A stretch of DNA of 14,339 nt from an uncultured Paracoccaceae bacterium (GCA_937927675.1 CALBSG010000176.1:1-14339); one strand, 5' to 3'; shown: positions 1 through 8,291, counted from the first letter of the stretch. Numbers and translations: made by a program. The notes: a model not told the origin generated them from the letters alone.

Positions 1-26
1 TTCCCTACACGACGCTCTTCCGATCT
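1..26 (+). other. Illumina TruSeq adapter remnant (not genomic)
   Basis: The first 26 bases, ending GCTCTTCCGATCT, match the 3' end of the standard Illumina TruSeq read-1 adapter as I remember it. Genomic sequence begins at base 27. Reading the ABC transporter frame into the adapter on the minus strand gives the spurious tail DRKSVV and a TAG stop at 5-7, so any protein predicted to end here has an artificial C-terminus. The match is too long to be chance. The bases should be masked. Confidence 0.97.
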
Positions 27-1744
27 ATCACGATGATCCGGTCCATCTGGGCGATGGTGGACAGGCGGTGGGCGATGGCGATCACGGTCTTGCCCTGCAT
101 CACCCCGTAAAGCGCATCCTGGATAAGCGCCTCGGCCTCGGAATCCAGGGCAGAGGTGGCTTCGTCAAGGATCAGGATCGGCGCGTCCTTCAGGATCACG
201 CGGGCCAGCGCAATGCGCTGCCGCTGCCCGCCGGACAGCCGCACGCCGCGTTCGCCCACCAGCGCGTCATAGCCACGCCGCCCTTGGTGGTCGATCATGC
301 CATCAATGAACTCATGCGCCTCTGCCGCCTTTGACGCGGCGATGATCTCGGCCTCTGCCGCCTCGGGGCGGCCATAGGCGATGTTGTCGCGCGCCGATCG
401 GTTGAACATCGCGGTTTCCTGCGTGACCATGCCGATCTGGCGGCGCAGACTTTCCTGCGTCACATCGCGCACATCATGGCCATCGATCAGCACCCGGCCT
501 TGTTCGGTGTCGTAAAGTCGCAGGACAAGCGCCACCAGACTCGACTTCCCCGCGCCCGAAGCACCAACAATGCCCAACTTTTCACCGGCCCGGATGGTCA
601 GGTTGATATCCGCCACCCCGCCGCGTTGGCGACCATAGGCAAAGGTCACATTGTCAAAGGTGATCTCGCCCTTGATGCGCGGCAAGTCTTGGGCCGCGGG
701 GCCGTCGGCCAGTGCATGCGGGGCAGCAAGCGTATGCATGCCGTCCTCCACCTCGCCCACCGAGGTGTAGATCGTCATCAGGGTAAAGCTGACCCAGCCC
801 GTCATCTGCGCGATCCGCATCGAAATCGCCCCCGCCGCGGCAATGTCACCCGGCGTCGCCACCCCCTTTTGCCACAACAGGATGGTGCCACCGATCAGGA
901 TGACCGGAAGAATGCCCGCCAGCGTCATCAGGGCCAGCCGGAACCACGCGGCAATGACGCCATATTCCAGCGACCGATCGCGGAACACTTCCATCGCTTT
1001 CAAGGCCACCCGGTCTTCAAAGGCGGAATGCGCGAAGAGTTTGACCGTCTTGATATTGGTGATGGTATCGACCACCTGCCCCGTCACCATGGCGCGGGAG
1101 CTGGCCCGCGCGGCAGAGTTTTCCCGCACCATCGGGATGAAGAAGCGGATCAAGACAAGATAGCCAATCAGCCAAACCGCCAGCGCAACACCGATCCAAA
1201 CATCGACCGCAAAGAGGTAAGCCACCGAGGCGACGACCGAGGCCAGCGCGAAGAACACGGTGTTGATGGTTTCCGTCGTGACATCGGTTACCGCGCGGGC
1301 CGCCTGCATCTGTTTTTGTGCGATGCGGCCCGCGAAATCATTGTCAAAAAAGGTCAGCGCCTGCCCCAACGTCCAGCGATGCAACCGCGACAGCACCAAG
1401 GGCAAAAGGTTTGGCCCCAAGGTGATCTGGATCGTGGCCGACGAGGCGGCATAGGACAGCGGCCGCAAGATCAGATAAAAGGCCATCGACCAGATCAGAA
1501 GTCGCCCATGATCGGTGAAGAACGAGGCTGGATTGCCTGTCACAGCGGCATCAATCACCCAGCCCAAAACCAGCGCCGAAACCACCTCGGTCACACCCGC
1601 CAGCGACGACAGCACCGCCGCCAGCCACAACTGCGCCCAAGAGCCCGACAGGCTCCACTGGAAAAACCGCCCAAGCGTTTGCGGCGGGGCAAGATGGGTG
1701 GGGCGGAACGCGTCGATCCAGTCGCCCATGCGCAAAAGGCTCAT
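27..1744 (-). CDS. ABC exporter half-transporter (permease + ATPase), C-terminus cut off by contig end
   Basis: Half-size ABC exporter of the MsbA/ABCB type: an N-terminal six-helix membrane domain (about residues 40-330) fused to a nucleotide-binding domain. Visible motifs: Walker A GASGAGKSS (394-402), Q-loop Gln 442, signature LSGGQ (503-507), Walker B ILILDE (523-528), H-loop His 559. About 572 native residues remain. By comparison with the upstream paralogue roughly 40 C-terminal residues are missing, replaced by adapter-encoded DRKSVV. The ATG at 1744 is chosen because it overlaps the upstream gene's stop (ATGA) and is preceded by GGAGGAAGACGC, a strong Shine-Dalgarno; an upstream in-frame start at 1789 would run 49 bases into the neighbour. 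Its partner is probably the tandem gene upstream. The substrate cannot be read from sequence; lipids, drugs or peptides are all possible in this family. Confidence 0.93.
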
Positions 1745-3582
1745 GCGTCTTCCTCCAACCCGATGAAGCCCCCTGATTGCCGCGCCCAAAAGCGGGCGTA
1801 AAGCCCGTTTGCCGTCAAAAGTTCGGCATGACTGCCCTGTTCGGCAATATGGCCATCTTCCAGCACCACGATCCGGTCCATCGCGGCGATGGTCGAAAGC
1901 CGGTGGGCAATGGCGATCACGGTTTTGCCCTGCATCACGCCGTAAAGTGCGGCCTGAATGGCGGCCTCGGCCTCGGAATCCAAGGCACTTGTCGCCTCAT
2001 CCAAGATCAGGATTGGCGCGTCTTTCAAGATCACACGGGCCAAAGCCACGCGCTGCCGCTGCCCGCCTGACAGTTTCACCCCACGCTCGCCAACATGGGC
2101 GTCATAGCCGGTGCGGCCCTGCGGGTCTTCCAGCGTCAGAATAAACTCGTGCGCTTCGGCCTGTTTGGCGGCAGCGATCATCTCTGCCTCTGACGCCTCG
2201 GGGCGGCCATAAAGCAGGTTGTCGCGGACAGAGCGGTGCAGAAGGCTGCTATCTTGGCTCACCATGCCAATATGGGCGCGTAAGGAGTCTTGGGTAACGG
2301 TGGCAACATCCTGCCCGTCGATCAGGATACGCCCGGATTCCGTATCATAAAACCGCAGCATCAGCTTCACGAGGGTTGACTTGCCCGCACCGGACCGCCC
2401 GACCACCCCGATCTTTTCGCCGGGCTTGATGGTCAGCGACAGGTTTTGCAACCCGCCCGAGCCGCGCCCGTAATGGTGGCTGATCCCATCAATCTCGATG
2501 CGGCCCTCCCGCAAAGCCAGCGGCGCGGCCCCCGGCGCATCCACCAATCCGATCGGGTGGGTGATCGTCTCCATGCCCTCTTGCACCACGCCCAAGGCCT
2601 GCACGAGCGCGGTAAACGCCCACATGATCCAATAGGTCATGTTGTTCAACCGCAGCACCAACGCCGTGGCCGCAGCCACCGTACCAACGCTCGCCGCCCC
2701 TTGATACCACAGCAAAATCGCCCAACCCGTGACGGCCACAATCAGCCCGCCATTCAGGACAGTCAGCGCCAGATCCATCTTGGTGATGATGCGCATTTCT
2801 GTTTTGAAGGTGTCACGCGCATGTTCGATGCTTTCGCGCGCATAGGCCATTTCTGACGCGTGCCGGGCAAAAAGCTTGACCGAATGGATGTTGGTATAGG
2901 CATCGACCACACGACCCGTGACGGCAGATCGGGCATCCGAGCTTGCCTTTGACGCAGGCCCAGCCCGCCGCACGGTCCATTTCACCAAAGCCACATACAG
3001 CGCGAACCAGACCACCAACGGCAAAAGAAGCCGGGGGTCCGCCTCGGCCAACATGATGCCCGCGCCGACGATGGTGACAGAGGCAAATGCCACGGCATCA
3101 AAGGTCTGGAACACCGCATCACCAGCTGCCGGGGGCGTTTGCATGATGCGGTTGGCAATACGCCCCGCGAAATCGGATTCAAACCAGCCGACAGGTTGCC
3201 GGATCACATGGGCATGCGCCCGCCACCGTATCATGGTGCCGAAATTCGGCAGGATGGCGTTGTGCAACAGGGCAACATTCCCAACCAGCAGCAAGGGCCG
3301 CAAAATCAGCACCGCCAACGCAACGGCGATCACCTCGGCGCCATAGGTCGCCACAAACGCACCCGGCGACAGGGTGGACAAAAGATCCACCAGGCGCCCA
3401 ACATACCAGATCAAGGCCACATCGGCAAAAGCGGTCAGCACCGACAACAGCGCGGTGACGGCAAAGACCTTGCGGAAGGGGCGGATGTAATCGACCAGAA
3501 ACGGCCACAGCTTGCGCGGCGGCGTGTCGGTTTGGCTGTAGGGAGCGTAGGGGTCAACAAGGTTTTCGAAAAAGCGGAACAT
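1741..3582 (-). CDS. ABC exporter half-transporter (permease + ATPase), complete
   Basis: Complete 613-residue half-transporter of the ABCB/MsbA type, paralogous to the gene downstream; the nucleotide-binding domains are nearly identical around signature and Walker B. Motifs: Walker A GRSGAGKST (395-403), Q-loop Gln 443, LSGGQ (504-508), Walker B ILILDE (524-529), His 560. All catalytic positions are canonical, so this is not the degenerate half of an asymmetric exporter. The start is set at the ATG at 3582 (MFRFFENLVD), which has AAGGG 8 bases upstream; an in-frame ATG 8 codons earlier has no visible Shine-Dalgarno. The stop TGA overlaps the next start (ATGA), implying translational coupling and probably a heterodimer or co-made homodimers. 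It lies 138 bp downstream of the CCA-adding enzyme gene on the same strand and may be part of the same transcript. Confidence 0.94.
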   Translation of the reverse strand: MFRFFENLVDPYAPYSQTDTPPRKLWPFLVDYIRPFRKVFAVTALLSVLTAFADVALIWYVGRLVDLLSTLSPGAFVATYGAEVIAVALAVLILRPLLLVGNVALLHNAILPNFGTMIRWRAHAHVIRQPVGWFESDFAGRIANRIMQTPPAAGDAVFQTFDAVAFASVTIVGAGIMLAEADPRLLLPLVVWFALYVALVKWTVRRAGPASKASSDARSAVTGRVVDAYTNIHSVKLFARHASEMAYARESIEHARDTFKTEMRIITKMDLALTVLNGGLIVAVTGWAILLWYQGAASVGTVAAATALVLRLNNMTYWIMWAFTALVQALGVVQEGMETITHPIGLVDAPGAAPLALREGRIEIDGISHHYGRGSGGLQNLSLTIKPGEKIGVVGRSGAGKSTLVKLMLRFYDTESGRILIDGQDVATVTQDSLRAHIGMVSQDSSLLHRSVRDNLLYGRPEASEAEMIAAAKQAEAHEFILTLEDPQGRTGYDAHVGERGVKLSGGQRQRVALARVILKDAPILILDEATSALDSEAEAAIQAALYGVMQGKTVIAIAHRLSTIAAMDRIVVLEDGHIAEQGSHAELLTANGLYARFWARQSGGFIGLEEDA

Positions 3583-3657
3583 GAGAAGGGCCCTTGGGCA
3601 AGACATGCGGAATGGAAAAGCGGAGCCCTGACGGGACCGCCAACGGGATCAGCCCTG

Positions 3658-3690
3658 TCAGATCAGGTGCCAGATAATCCCGTAGCCCAT
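3658..3690 (-). CDS. Possible 10-codon leader peptide (MGYGIIWHLI)
   Basis: In the 138-bp gap between the CCA-enzyme gene and the ABC pair there is an ATG-to-TGA frame of 10 codons, MGYGIIWHLI. Its ATG is preceded by AGAGGAGG with 5 bases between GGAGG and ATG, a stronger Shine-Dalgarno than those of the annotated neighbours. It ends 75 bases before the ABC start. I know no named family. It could be a regulatory upstream frame, a tiny membrane peptide truncated by mutation, or a fortuitous frame. No clear terminator hairpin follows that would make it a classical attenuator. Confidence 0.35.
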   Translation of the reverse strand: MGYGIIWHLI

Positions 3691-3720
3691 GCCGTCCTCC
3701 TCTGGTTCGGTGCCCAGAAA

Positions 3721-4896
3721 TTAACCCGGGTGCGACGGGTTGTCACGCCCGTTTTCACCCAAGAGCGCGTCGCGTTTAAGCTGCAAATCGCTTTGCAGCC
3801 ACCGCGCTTCCAGCCGCTTCAACGCCTTGCCCAGGGCAGGCCCGGACAGGGCAGGCATCAAATCCGCGGCGGTGACCGGAAAACGGCTGGCGGCTCCGCG
3901 CGCGACGTTGCCCTGCCAATCGGCGGGCAGCGGGGTTTCCAACACAGCGGCCCGCAGCAGCATCGCATCTTCGCCCCCTTGCGCGCCAAGCGTCCACCCC
4001 AGCGCCGCCGGGGTCAACAGGCTGCCGACCGCCTCGCGCAGCGCCGCGACAGTGGCGGCATCGGCGCGCGACAGGCGCAGGTCTTCAGACAGGTTCTGCC
4101 CGCCAATCGCCGCAAGACGGCGCTGCCACCGGATTTGCACACCCGCCTCCAGATGGATCAAAGGTGCCAAAGCGCGAGGATCGGCCCCCGGCAAGGCATG
4201 GGCCAAGACCCCGGTTTGCGCCATCACGGCAAGCGCAGGCGCGGGGTCAGGCGCGGCCAAAAGTTTGCGCATTTCCGCCCCGACGCGTTCGCGCGACAAC
4301 CCATCAATCCCATCGCCCAAGGCAGCGCAGGCGGCCAGCCCCTCGGGATCAATGCCCTGCGCGGGATCGCCATAATGGGCATGAAAGCGAAAAAAGCGCA
4401 GGATGCGCAGGAAATCTTCGCGGATGCGCTGGCTGGGATCGCCCACAAAACGCAGATACCGGGCTTGCAGGTCTGGCAATCCCCCCAAGGGGTCGATGAC
4501 TTGCCCCCGCGCATCGGCGTAAAGCGCGTTCATCGTGAAATCGCGGCGCGCGGCGTCTTCGGCAATATCACGGGCATAGGCCACCACGGCACGACGACCA
4601 TCGGTTTCAACATCACGCCTGAACGTCGTCACCTCGTGCGGGCGCCCATCGGCAATCACAGTAACCGTGCCATGCTCAAACCCGGTCGGCACCACGCGCA
4701 GGCCAGCCGCCTCGGCCAAATGCGTGACCTCTGTCGGCGGGGCGTCGGTGGCGATGTCAACATCCGCGACCGGCACGCCAAGAAGCGCATTTCGCACGCA
4801 GCCCCCCACGAAAAGCGCCTTATGACCTGCCGCTTCCAGCACCTCACACAGGAACTGGGTGCCTGCATGGGTCAACCAATCGCCGGTGATTTTCAT
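3721..4896 (-). CDS. cca: CCA tRNA nucleotidyltransferase
   Basis: Class II nucleotidyltransferase (391 aa) of the tRNA CCA-adding / poly(A) polymerase family; it builds or repairs the 3' CCA end of tRNAs in the cytoplasm. Motifs in order: VGGCVRNALLG (30-40), catalytic Asp pair DVD at 45/47, RRDFTMNAL (117-125), EDFLR (160-164) followed by the basic neck segment, then LSRERVGAEMRKLL. The ATG at 4896 was chosen because it overlaps the TGA of the upstream Nudix gene (ATGA); extending 35 codons further would run deep into that gene and adds nothing family-like. The ribosome site before it is weak (AGAG), consistent with coupling. A CCA-adding activity is inferred; family members that add only A or act as poly(A) polymerases look similar. 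Confidence 0.9.
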   Translation of the reverse strand: MKITGDWLTHAGTQFLCEVLEAAGHKALFVGGCVRNALLGVPVADVDIATDAPPTEVTHLAEAAGLRVVPTGFEHGTVTVIADGRPHEVTTFRRDVETDGRRAVVAYARDIAEDAARRDFTMNALYADARGQVIDPLGGLPDLQARYLRFVGDPSQRIREDFLRILRFFRFHAHYGDPAQGIDPEGLAACAALGDGIDGLSRERVGAEMRKLLAAPDPAPALAVMAQTGVLAHALPGADPRALAPLIHLEAGVQIRWQRRLAAIGGQNLSEDLRLSRADAATVAALREAVGSLLTPAALGWTLGAQGGEDAMLLRAAVLETPLPADWQGNVARGAASRFPVTAADLMPALSGPALGKALKRLEARWLQSDLQLKRDALLGENGRDNPSHPG

Positions 4897-5474
4897 GGTG
4901 CAGCTCTTTCTGCCAAGCCCCGCAAGATGCGGGCAGTGGCCCCCCAGATGTAATAGGGCCCAAAGGGCACTGCGTAATAATGGCGCCAAGTGCCACGCCA
5001 CAAGCGCCGCTCAATCCCATAGCGGCCCCGGTCCAAGACATGCGCCAACGGAACGGTGAAAACCTCGTCCACCTCCCCCGCCTCGGGCGCGGGCATGAAA
5101 TCGGCGGTCACGCGGGCAAGAATGGGGGTAACGGTAAACCCGGTCACCGTTTCATGCGGCGGCAGGCGACCCCAGATTTCAACCAATGTTTCAGGCAGGC
5201 CGATCTCCTCGCGCGCCTCACGCAGGGCGGCGGCCTCAAGGCTGGCATCGGTCGGGTCCAGCTTACCGCCCGGAAAGGCGATCTGGCCCGGATGATGTTT
5301 CAGATGCGAGGCACGTTTGGTCAGGATCAAACGATCGCCCCAAATAGCCACCAGCACCGCCGCCGGGCAAAGCACCCGGTCTGGCGGCAACTGGAGTGCA
5401 GGGTTCAGATCAAAATCCGACGACTCGCCTCCGGCGCGTGCAAGCGCGTCACGAAGGCGAAAGGGATCAGACAC
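4893..5474 (-). CDS. Nudix hydrolase, CoA pyrophosphatase (NudL-like)
   Basis: A 193-residue Nudix protein of the CoA-pyrophosphatase (NudL / UPF0035) subfamily, expected to split CoA and its derivatives into phosphopantetheine and 3',5'-ADP. The subfamily motif runs from residue 51 to 70 (LTKRAS...GQIAFPGG) directly into the Nudix box: Gly 70, Asp 76 in place of the usual Glu, then ALREAREEIGL (83-93) with the metal-binding Glu pair 89/90. The GTG at 5474 is preferred as start: it has GAGG six bases upstream and overlaps the hslO stop by 8 bases. A TTG at 5486 is the next alternative and lacks such a site. The TGA stop overlaps the cca ATG, so hslO, this gene and cca form an overlapping operon. 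Confidence 0.88.
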   Translation of the reverse strand: MSDPFRLRDALARAGGESSDFDLNPALQLPPDRVLCPAAVLVAIWGDRLILTKRASHLKHHPGQIAFPGGKLDPTDASLEAAALREAREEIGLPETLVEIWGRLPPHETVTGFTVTPILARVTADFMPAPEAGEVDEVFTVPLAHVLDRGRYGIERRLWRGTWRHYYAVPFGPYYIWGATARILRGLAERAAP

Positions 5475-6456
5475 TCTTTGCCTCAAAGCCCAGCGTCAGC
5501 GGATCCAGTTCGTAATGCGCGCTGCAAAACTGGCAATCCGCCGTGACCTTACCCTCGGCCGTGGTCATTTTCTGAATGTCCTTGGCCGAATAGATCGACA
5601 TCGCCTGCCGCACCTTGTCTTCCGAGCAGGAGCAGCCGAATCGCAGCGGCTGCACGTCAAAAACGCGCGGGGCCTCTTCGTGAAACAGCCGGACCAGAAG
5701 TTCGGTGGGCGAAACCGAGGGGCCGATCAGCTCCAACTCTTCAACCGTGTCGAGCAGGGTATTCGCCCGCGTCCAATTCTCAGCCTCTTCACCGCCAAGA
5801 ATGTCAGCATGCGACAAAAGCCCGCCTTCACCCGAGCCGCCTTCGGCCGCGACTTCGCGGTGGCCGCCGACGGACGGCATGTGCTGCAACATCATCCCAC
5901 CGGCCCGCCAATGCGGCAAACGACCGGGCATCTGGCTTTTGCCATAGGTCAGGGAAAACCGCGTCGGCAGCTGTTCGGATTGCGCGAAATACGTCTCGGC
6001 ACAGGCCGACAACGATCCGCCGGCAATCGGCGTAAAGCCTTGATAAGGCAGCATACCTTCGCCTTGATCGATCATCACCGCGAAATAGCCTTCGCCAATC
6101 TGGCTGAAGGGATCAGCGGCATGGTCCAGCCGTTCATCGTCATAGCTGGCATAGGCGCGGATGCGGGCCGTCTCACCATCTTCGGAGGGGCCATAATAGT
6201 CGGTCGCAATCAACCGTGCGGCACCTTTGCCGCGTACCTGAAGGGACAGCTTCCAACGCAGTTTGACAGATTGGCCAATCAGCGCGGTCAGGACCGCCAT
6301 TTCAGCCACCAGCGCCTCGATCACCGGGGGGTAGTTGTGCTGTTTCAGAACCTGATCCAACACGCCGTCCAAACGGGCGACGCGGCCGCGGATGTCGGCG
6401 CGATCAAGCTGAAAGGGCAGGACGGTGTCGTCCCAGGCGATGTTCTGCACGGTCAT
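5467..6456 (-). CDS. hslO: Hsp33 redox-regulated chaperone
   Basis: Hsp33, 329 aa, a cytosolic holdase activated by oxidation and unfolding. The C-terminal redox switch is clear: Cys 275 and Cys 277 (GCSCSEDK) and Cys 308 and Cys 311 (DCQFC), the C-X-C / C-X2-C zinc set. The N-terminal domain has family features such as AEMAVLTALIGQ, the region around GEGYFAVMIDQGEG, and YFAQSEQLPT. The length is slightly above the E. coli protein. The ATG at 6456 is preceded by AGGA at a suitable distance. It is the first gene of the run hslO - nudL-like - cca and is divergent from another Nudix gene 78 bp away. All four zinc cysteines are present, so the switch should work. Confidence 0.96.
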   Translation of the reverse strand: MTVQNIAWDDTVLPFQLDRADIRGRVARLDGVLDQVLKQHNYPPVIEALVAEMAVLTALIGQSVKLRWKLSLQVRGKGAARLIATDYYGPSEDGETARIRAYASYDDERLDHAADPFSQIGEGYFAVMIDQGEGMLPYQGFTPIAGGSLSACAETYFAQSEQLPTRFSLTYGKSQMPGRLPHWRAGGMMLQHMPSVGGHREVAAEGGSGEGGLLSHADILGGEEAENWTRANTLLDTVEELELIGPSVSPTELLVRLFHEEAPRVFDVQPLRFGCSCSEDKVRQAMSIYSAKDIQKMTTAEGKVTADCQFCSAHYELDPLTLGFEAKSV

Positions 6457-6483
6457 ATGGGGTTTCCTAAGGCTGCCGTTCTT

Positions 6484-6512
6484 GGCATATCGCGCCTATA
6501 TAGTCAGGGCAA
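6484..6512 (-). promoter_or_regulatory. Candidate hslO promoter in the divergent hslO/Nudix gap
   Basis: In the 78-bp divergent gap the minus strand reads TTGCCC (6512-6507), a 17-base spacer, then TATGCC (6489-6484), which would start transcription about 20 bases before the hslO ATG. On the plus strand TATATAGT (6497-6504) could serve as a -10 for the Nudix gene, but no convincing -35 lies upstream of it. The matches are weak and no experiment supports them. Confidence 0.25.
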
Positions 6513-6534
6513 CCGCCGCACCAAGGGGGCAGAC

Positions 6535-6984
6535 ATGATCAGACGCTATGGCGAGGCCGTGGTGCCAGGCCAAATCTATCGCCGCCGCCCCGGTGTCTAC
6601 GGCATTTTGTTACGGGGCGATGATATTCTGCTGACCCATCAGGCAGAACCCGACGACGAATTCCAACTGCCCGGCGGTGGCATTGATCCGGGAGAAAACC
6701 CTCTGCCTGCGCTGCACCGCGAGGTGATGGAGGAAACCGGTTGGCACATCACCGATGCGCGGCGGTTCGGCGCGTTTCGGCGGTTTTGCTATATGCCGGA
6801 TTATGGCTTTTGGGCAGAAAAGATCTGCACGATCTATGTGGCACGCCCAACGCTGAGACGCGGCCCACCCACCGAGCCGGGACATTCCGCGCATTGGATG
6901 CCCGCGCTGCAAGCGCTTTCGGTTTTGGGCAATCCGGGCGACCGGGCGATGCTGGCACAGGTTTTGGGTTACTCCCCCCGGTAG
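6535..6984 (+). CDS. Nudix hydrolase (substrate unknown)
   Basis: A 149-residue single-domain Nudix hydrolase. The full Nudix box is visible: Gly 48, Glu 54, then REVMEETGW (62-70) with Arg 62, Glu 63, Glu 66 and Glu 67, so Mg-dependent cleavage of a nucleoside-diphosphate-linked compound is expected. The substrate cannot be told from sequence; it lacks the CoA motif of the other Nudix protein in this window. The ATG at 6535 follows AAGGGGGCAGAC, a good Shine-Dalgarno. The open frame extends far upstream, but that part is antisense to hslO and should not be included. It is divergent from hslO, and its last 16 bases overlap the 3' end of the convergent receiver/phosphatase gene. Confidence 0.87.
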   Translation: MIRRYGEAVVPGQIYRRRPGVYGILLRGDDILLTHQAEPDDEFQLPGGGIDPGENPLPALHREVMEETGWHITDARRFGAFRRFCYMPDYGFWAEKICTIYVARPTLRRGPPTEPGHSAHWMPALQALSVLGNPGDRAMLAQVLGYSPR

Positions 6985-8231
6985 TCAAAGATCAGCGCCG
7001 AAACGTCGTCGGGAAATTCATGGCCCCCGGCATGGCGTGACAGATCCCAGACCAAGGCCTGCAAAAGATCCGCACTCGACAAGCCCGAATTCAGGGCCAA
7101 AAGCGCCAAAAGCCCGTCACTGCCCAGTTCGTTGCCGGCCGGATCTGGACATTCGCTCATGCCGTCCGAGGCCAGAATCAGCCGATCACCGGGACGAAGC
7201 TCTCCAAGGGTCTGCGCATAGATCGCCCCGTCAATAAGCCCGATGGGCAGACCGCCCTCTCCCAACATTTCAACCTTGCCGCCTTTGCGCAGCACCATTG
7301 GATGGGGATGGCCCGCTTGGGTCAGGGCGAAGGCGCCTGTGGCGATATTCACCTCGGCATAGGCGATCGTAAAATATTGATCGACCTGCAGATCTTCCAG
7401 CATCAGCCGGTTCAGCCGCTCTGCGACGACCGCCGGAGGATAGGCGTCGCGCCCGCCATCCGCGCCGGTTTTCAAAGCAATGTTCTGATCGGGAGAGCCA
7501 CCAGACAACAGCCCTGCCAGTCGCGCGGTCATCATCGCCGAGGCGACGCCATGGCCTGAAACATCAACCGAAAACAGGCCCAATCTCTGGTCATCAATCG
7601 CAAAGCTGCCCACCAGATCGCCCCCGACATGGCCGGACGGCTTCAACAGCAGTGACACCGTGCCGCCGCCATAATCCCGGAACCGGTCGCGCATCAGCCC
7701 GTCTTGCAACTTGCGGGCCTCAATCAGGTCACGATCAAGCGAATCATAAAGTTTTTGCAATTCGTCCAGCGTGGCACCGATCAGACGGTTTTTTTGCACC
7801 AACTCGCGCTGCATGCCCAAAATGCGCTCACCCGCCCGCATGCGCGCCCGCAATTCGTCGAAACTGACGGGCTTTGACAGAAAATCATCGGCGCCAACTT
7901 CCAATCCATCAGCCACTTCGGCCTTTTCGGATTTCGAGGTCAGAAGCACGAAATAGCCATAGCCTTCGCGGGGCAGCTCTTTGAACTGCCTGCAAAACTC
8001 AAGCCCCGTCATGCCTGGCATCATCCAGTCTGACAAAACCATTTCAAAAGGCGTCGTCCGGCACGCATCCAGCGCCTCTTCGCCAGACGAGGCTTCGGTC
8101 ACCTGATAGCCCCAGCGCTGTAATTGCAGCGCCAAAACCCGCCGCTGTGCCTTGCTGTCATCGACAACAAGCACGGGCAGTGGCCCCTTCGCCCCGGCCT
8201 GCGGGCCGCTGATTTGTACGTTTGTTGCCAA
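6969..8231 (-). CDS. Response regulator with PP2C/SpoIIE (RsbU-like) phosphatase domain
   Basis: A 420-residue soluble protein: receiver domain (about 18-135), a helical linker likely to be coiled coil (about 135-182), then a PP2C-type SpoIIE/RsbU phosphatase domain (about 190-418). Receiver residues are complete: Asp 24 and Asp 25, phospho-acceptor Asp 68, Thr 98, Lys 120. Phosphatase metal ligands are visible in GGDLVGSF (Asp 205), DVSGHG (Asp 223), SDG (Asp 356) and the Asp pair 408/409. Proteins with this layout dephosphorylate an anti-anti-sigma (STAS) protein in partner switching; RbaY of Rhodobacter capsulatus has this architecture, though I cannot confirm orthology. The start is a TTG after a run of seven G, and no ATG or GTG lies in frame before the receiver domain, so the exact start is uncertain. 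An Hpt gene diverges from it. Confidence 0.9.
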   Translation of the reverse strand: MATNVQISGPQAGAKGPLPVLVVDDSKAQRRVLALQLQRWGYQVTEASSGEEALDACRTTPFEMVLSDWMMPGMTGLEFCRQFKELPREGYGYFVLLTSKSEKAEVADGLEVGADDFLSKPVSFDELRARMRAGERILGMQRELVQKNRLIGATLDELQKLYDSLDRDLIEARKLQDGLMRDRFRDYGGGTVSLLLKPSGHVGGDLVGSFAIDDQRLGLFSVDVSGHGVASAMMTARLAGLLSGGSPDQNIALKTGADGGRDAYPPAVVAERLNRLMLEDLQVDQYFTIAYAEVNIATGAFALTQAGHPHPMVLRKGGKVEMLGEGGLPIGLIDGAIYAQTLGELRPGDRLILASDGMSECPDPAGNELGSDGLLALLALNSGLSSADLLQALVWDLSRHAGGHEFPDDVSALIFDYRGE

Positions 8232-8291
8232 GGCCCCCCCAATATTGCGGCAAGACTGCCCGCCTGGAGGCCTCTGTCTGCGCCGAACCTG

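Noticed and set aside
27..32. ATCACG directly after the adapter equals a common Illumina index sequence.
   Set aside because: Read on the minus strand it continues the ABC transporter frame (MDRIIV, paralogue MDRIVV), so it is native coding sequence and the resemblance is coincidence.
3621..3660. Repeated AGCCCTG (3624-3630 and 3651-3657) in the cca-ABC gap as a terminator or attenuator.
   Set aside because: The copies are direct, not inverted, so they form no stem, and there is no T-run.
3719..3746. GTGACA with TTAATT or GTTAAT 15-16 bases later on the minus strand as promoter of the ABC pair.
   Set aside because: The -10 matches only two or three of six positions and the spacing is poor; it overlaps the cca stop. 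Not strong enough to list.
476..4953. Long open frames on the plus strand opposite the ABC genes, cca and hslO (several over 400 codons).
   Set aside because: They are rich in Arg, Gln, His and Pro, resemble no family, and lie antisense to well-identified genes; they are typical shadow frames of high-GC coding DNA.
5317..6534. Upstream extension of the plus-strand Nudix frame giving a 555-residue protein.
   Set aside because: The extra part is antisense to hslO and the CoA-pyrophosphatase gene. The Nudix domain begins just after the ATG at 6535, which has its own ribosome site.
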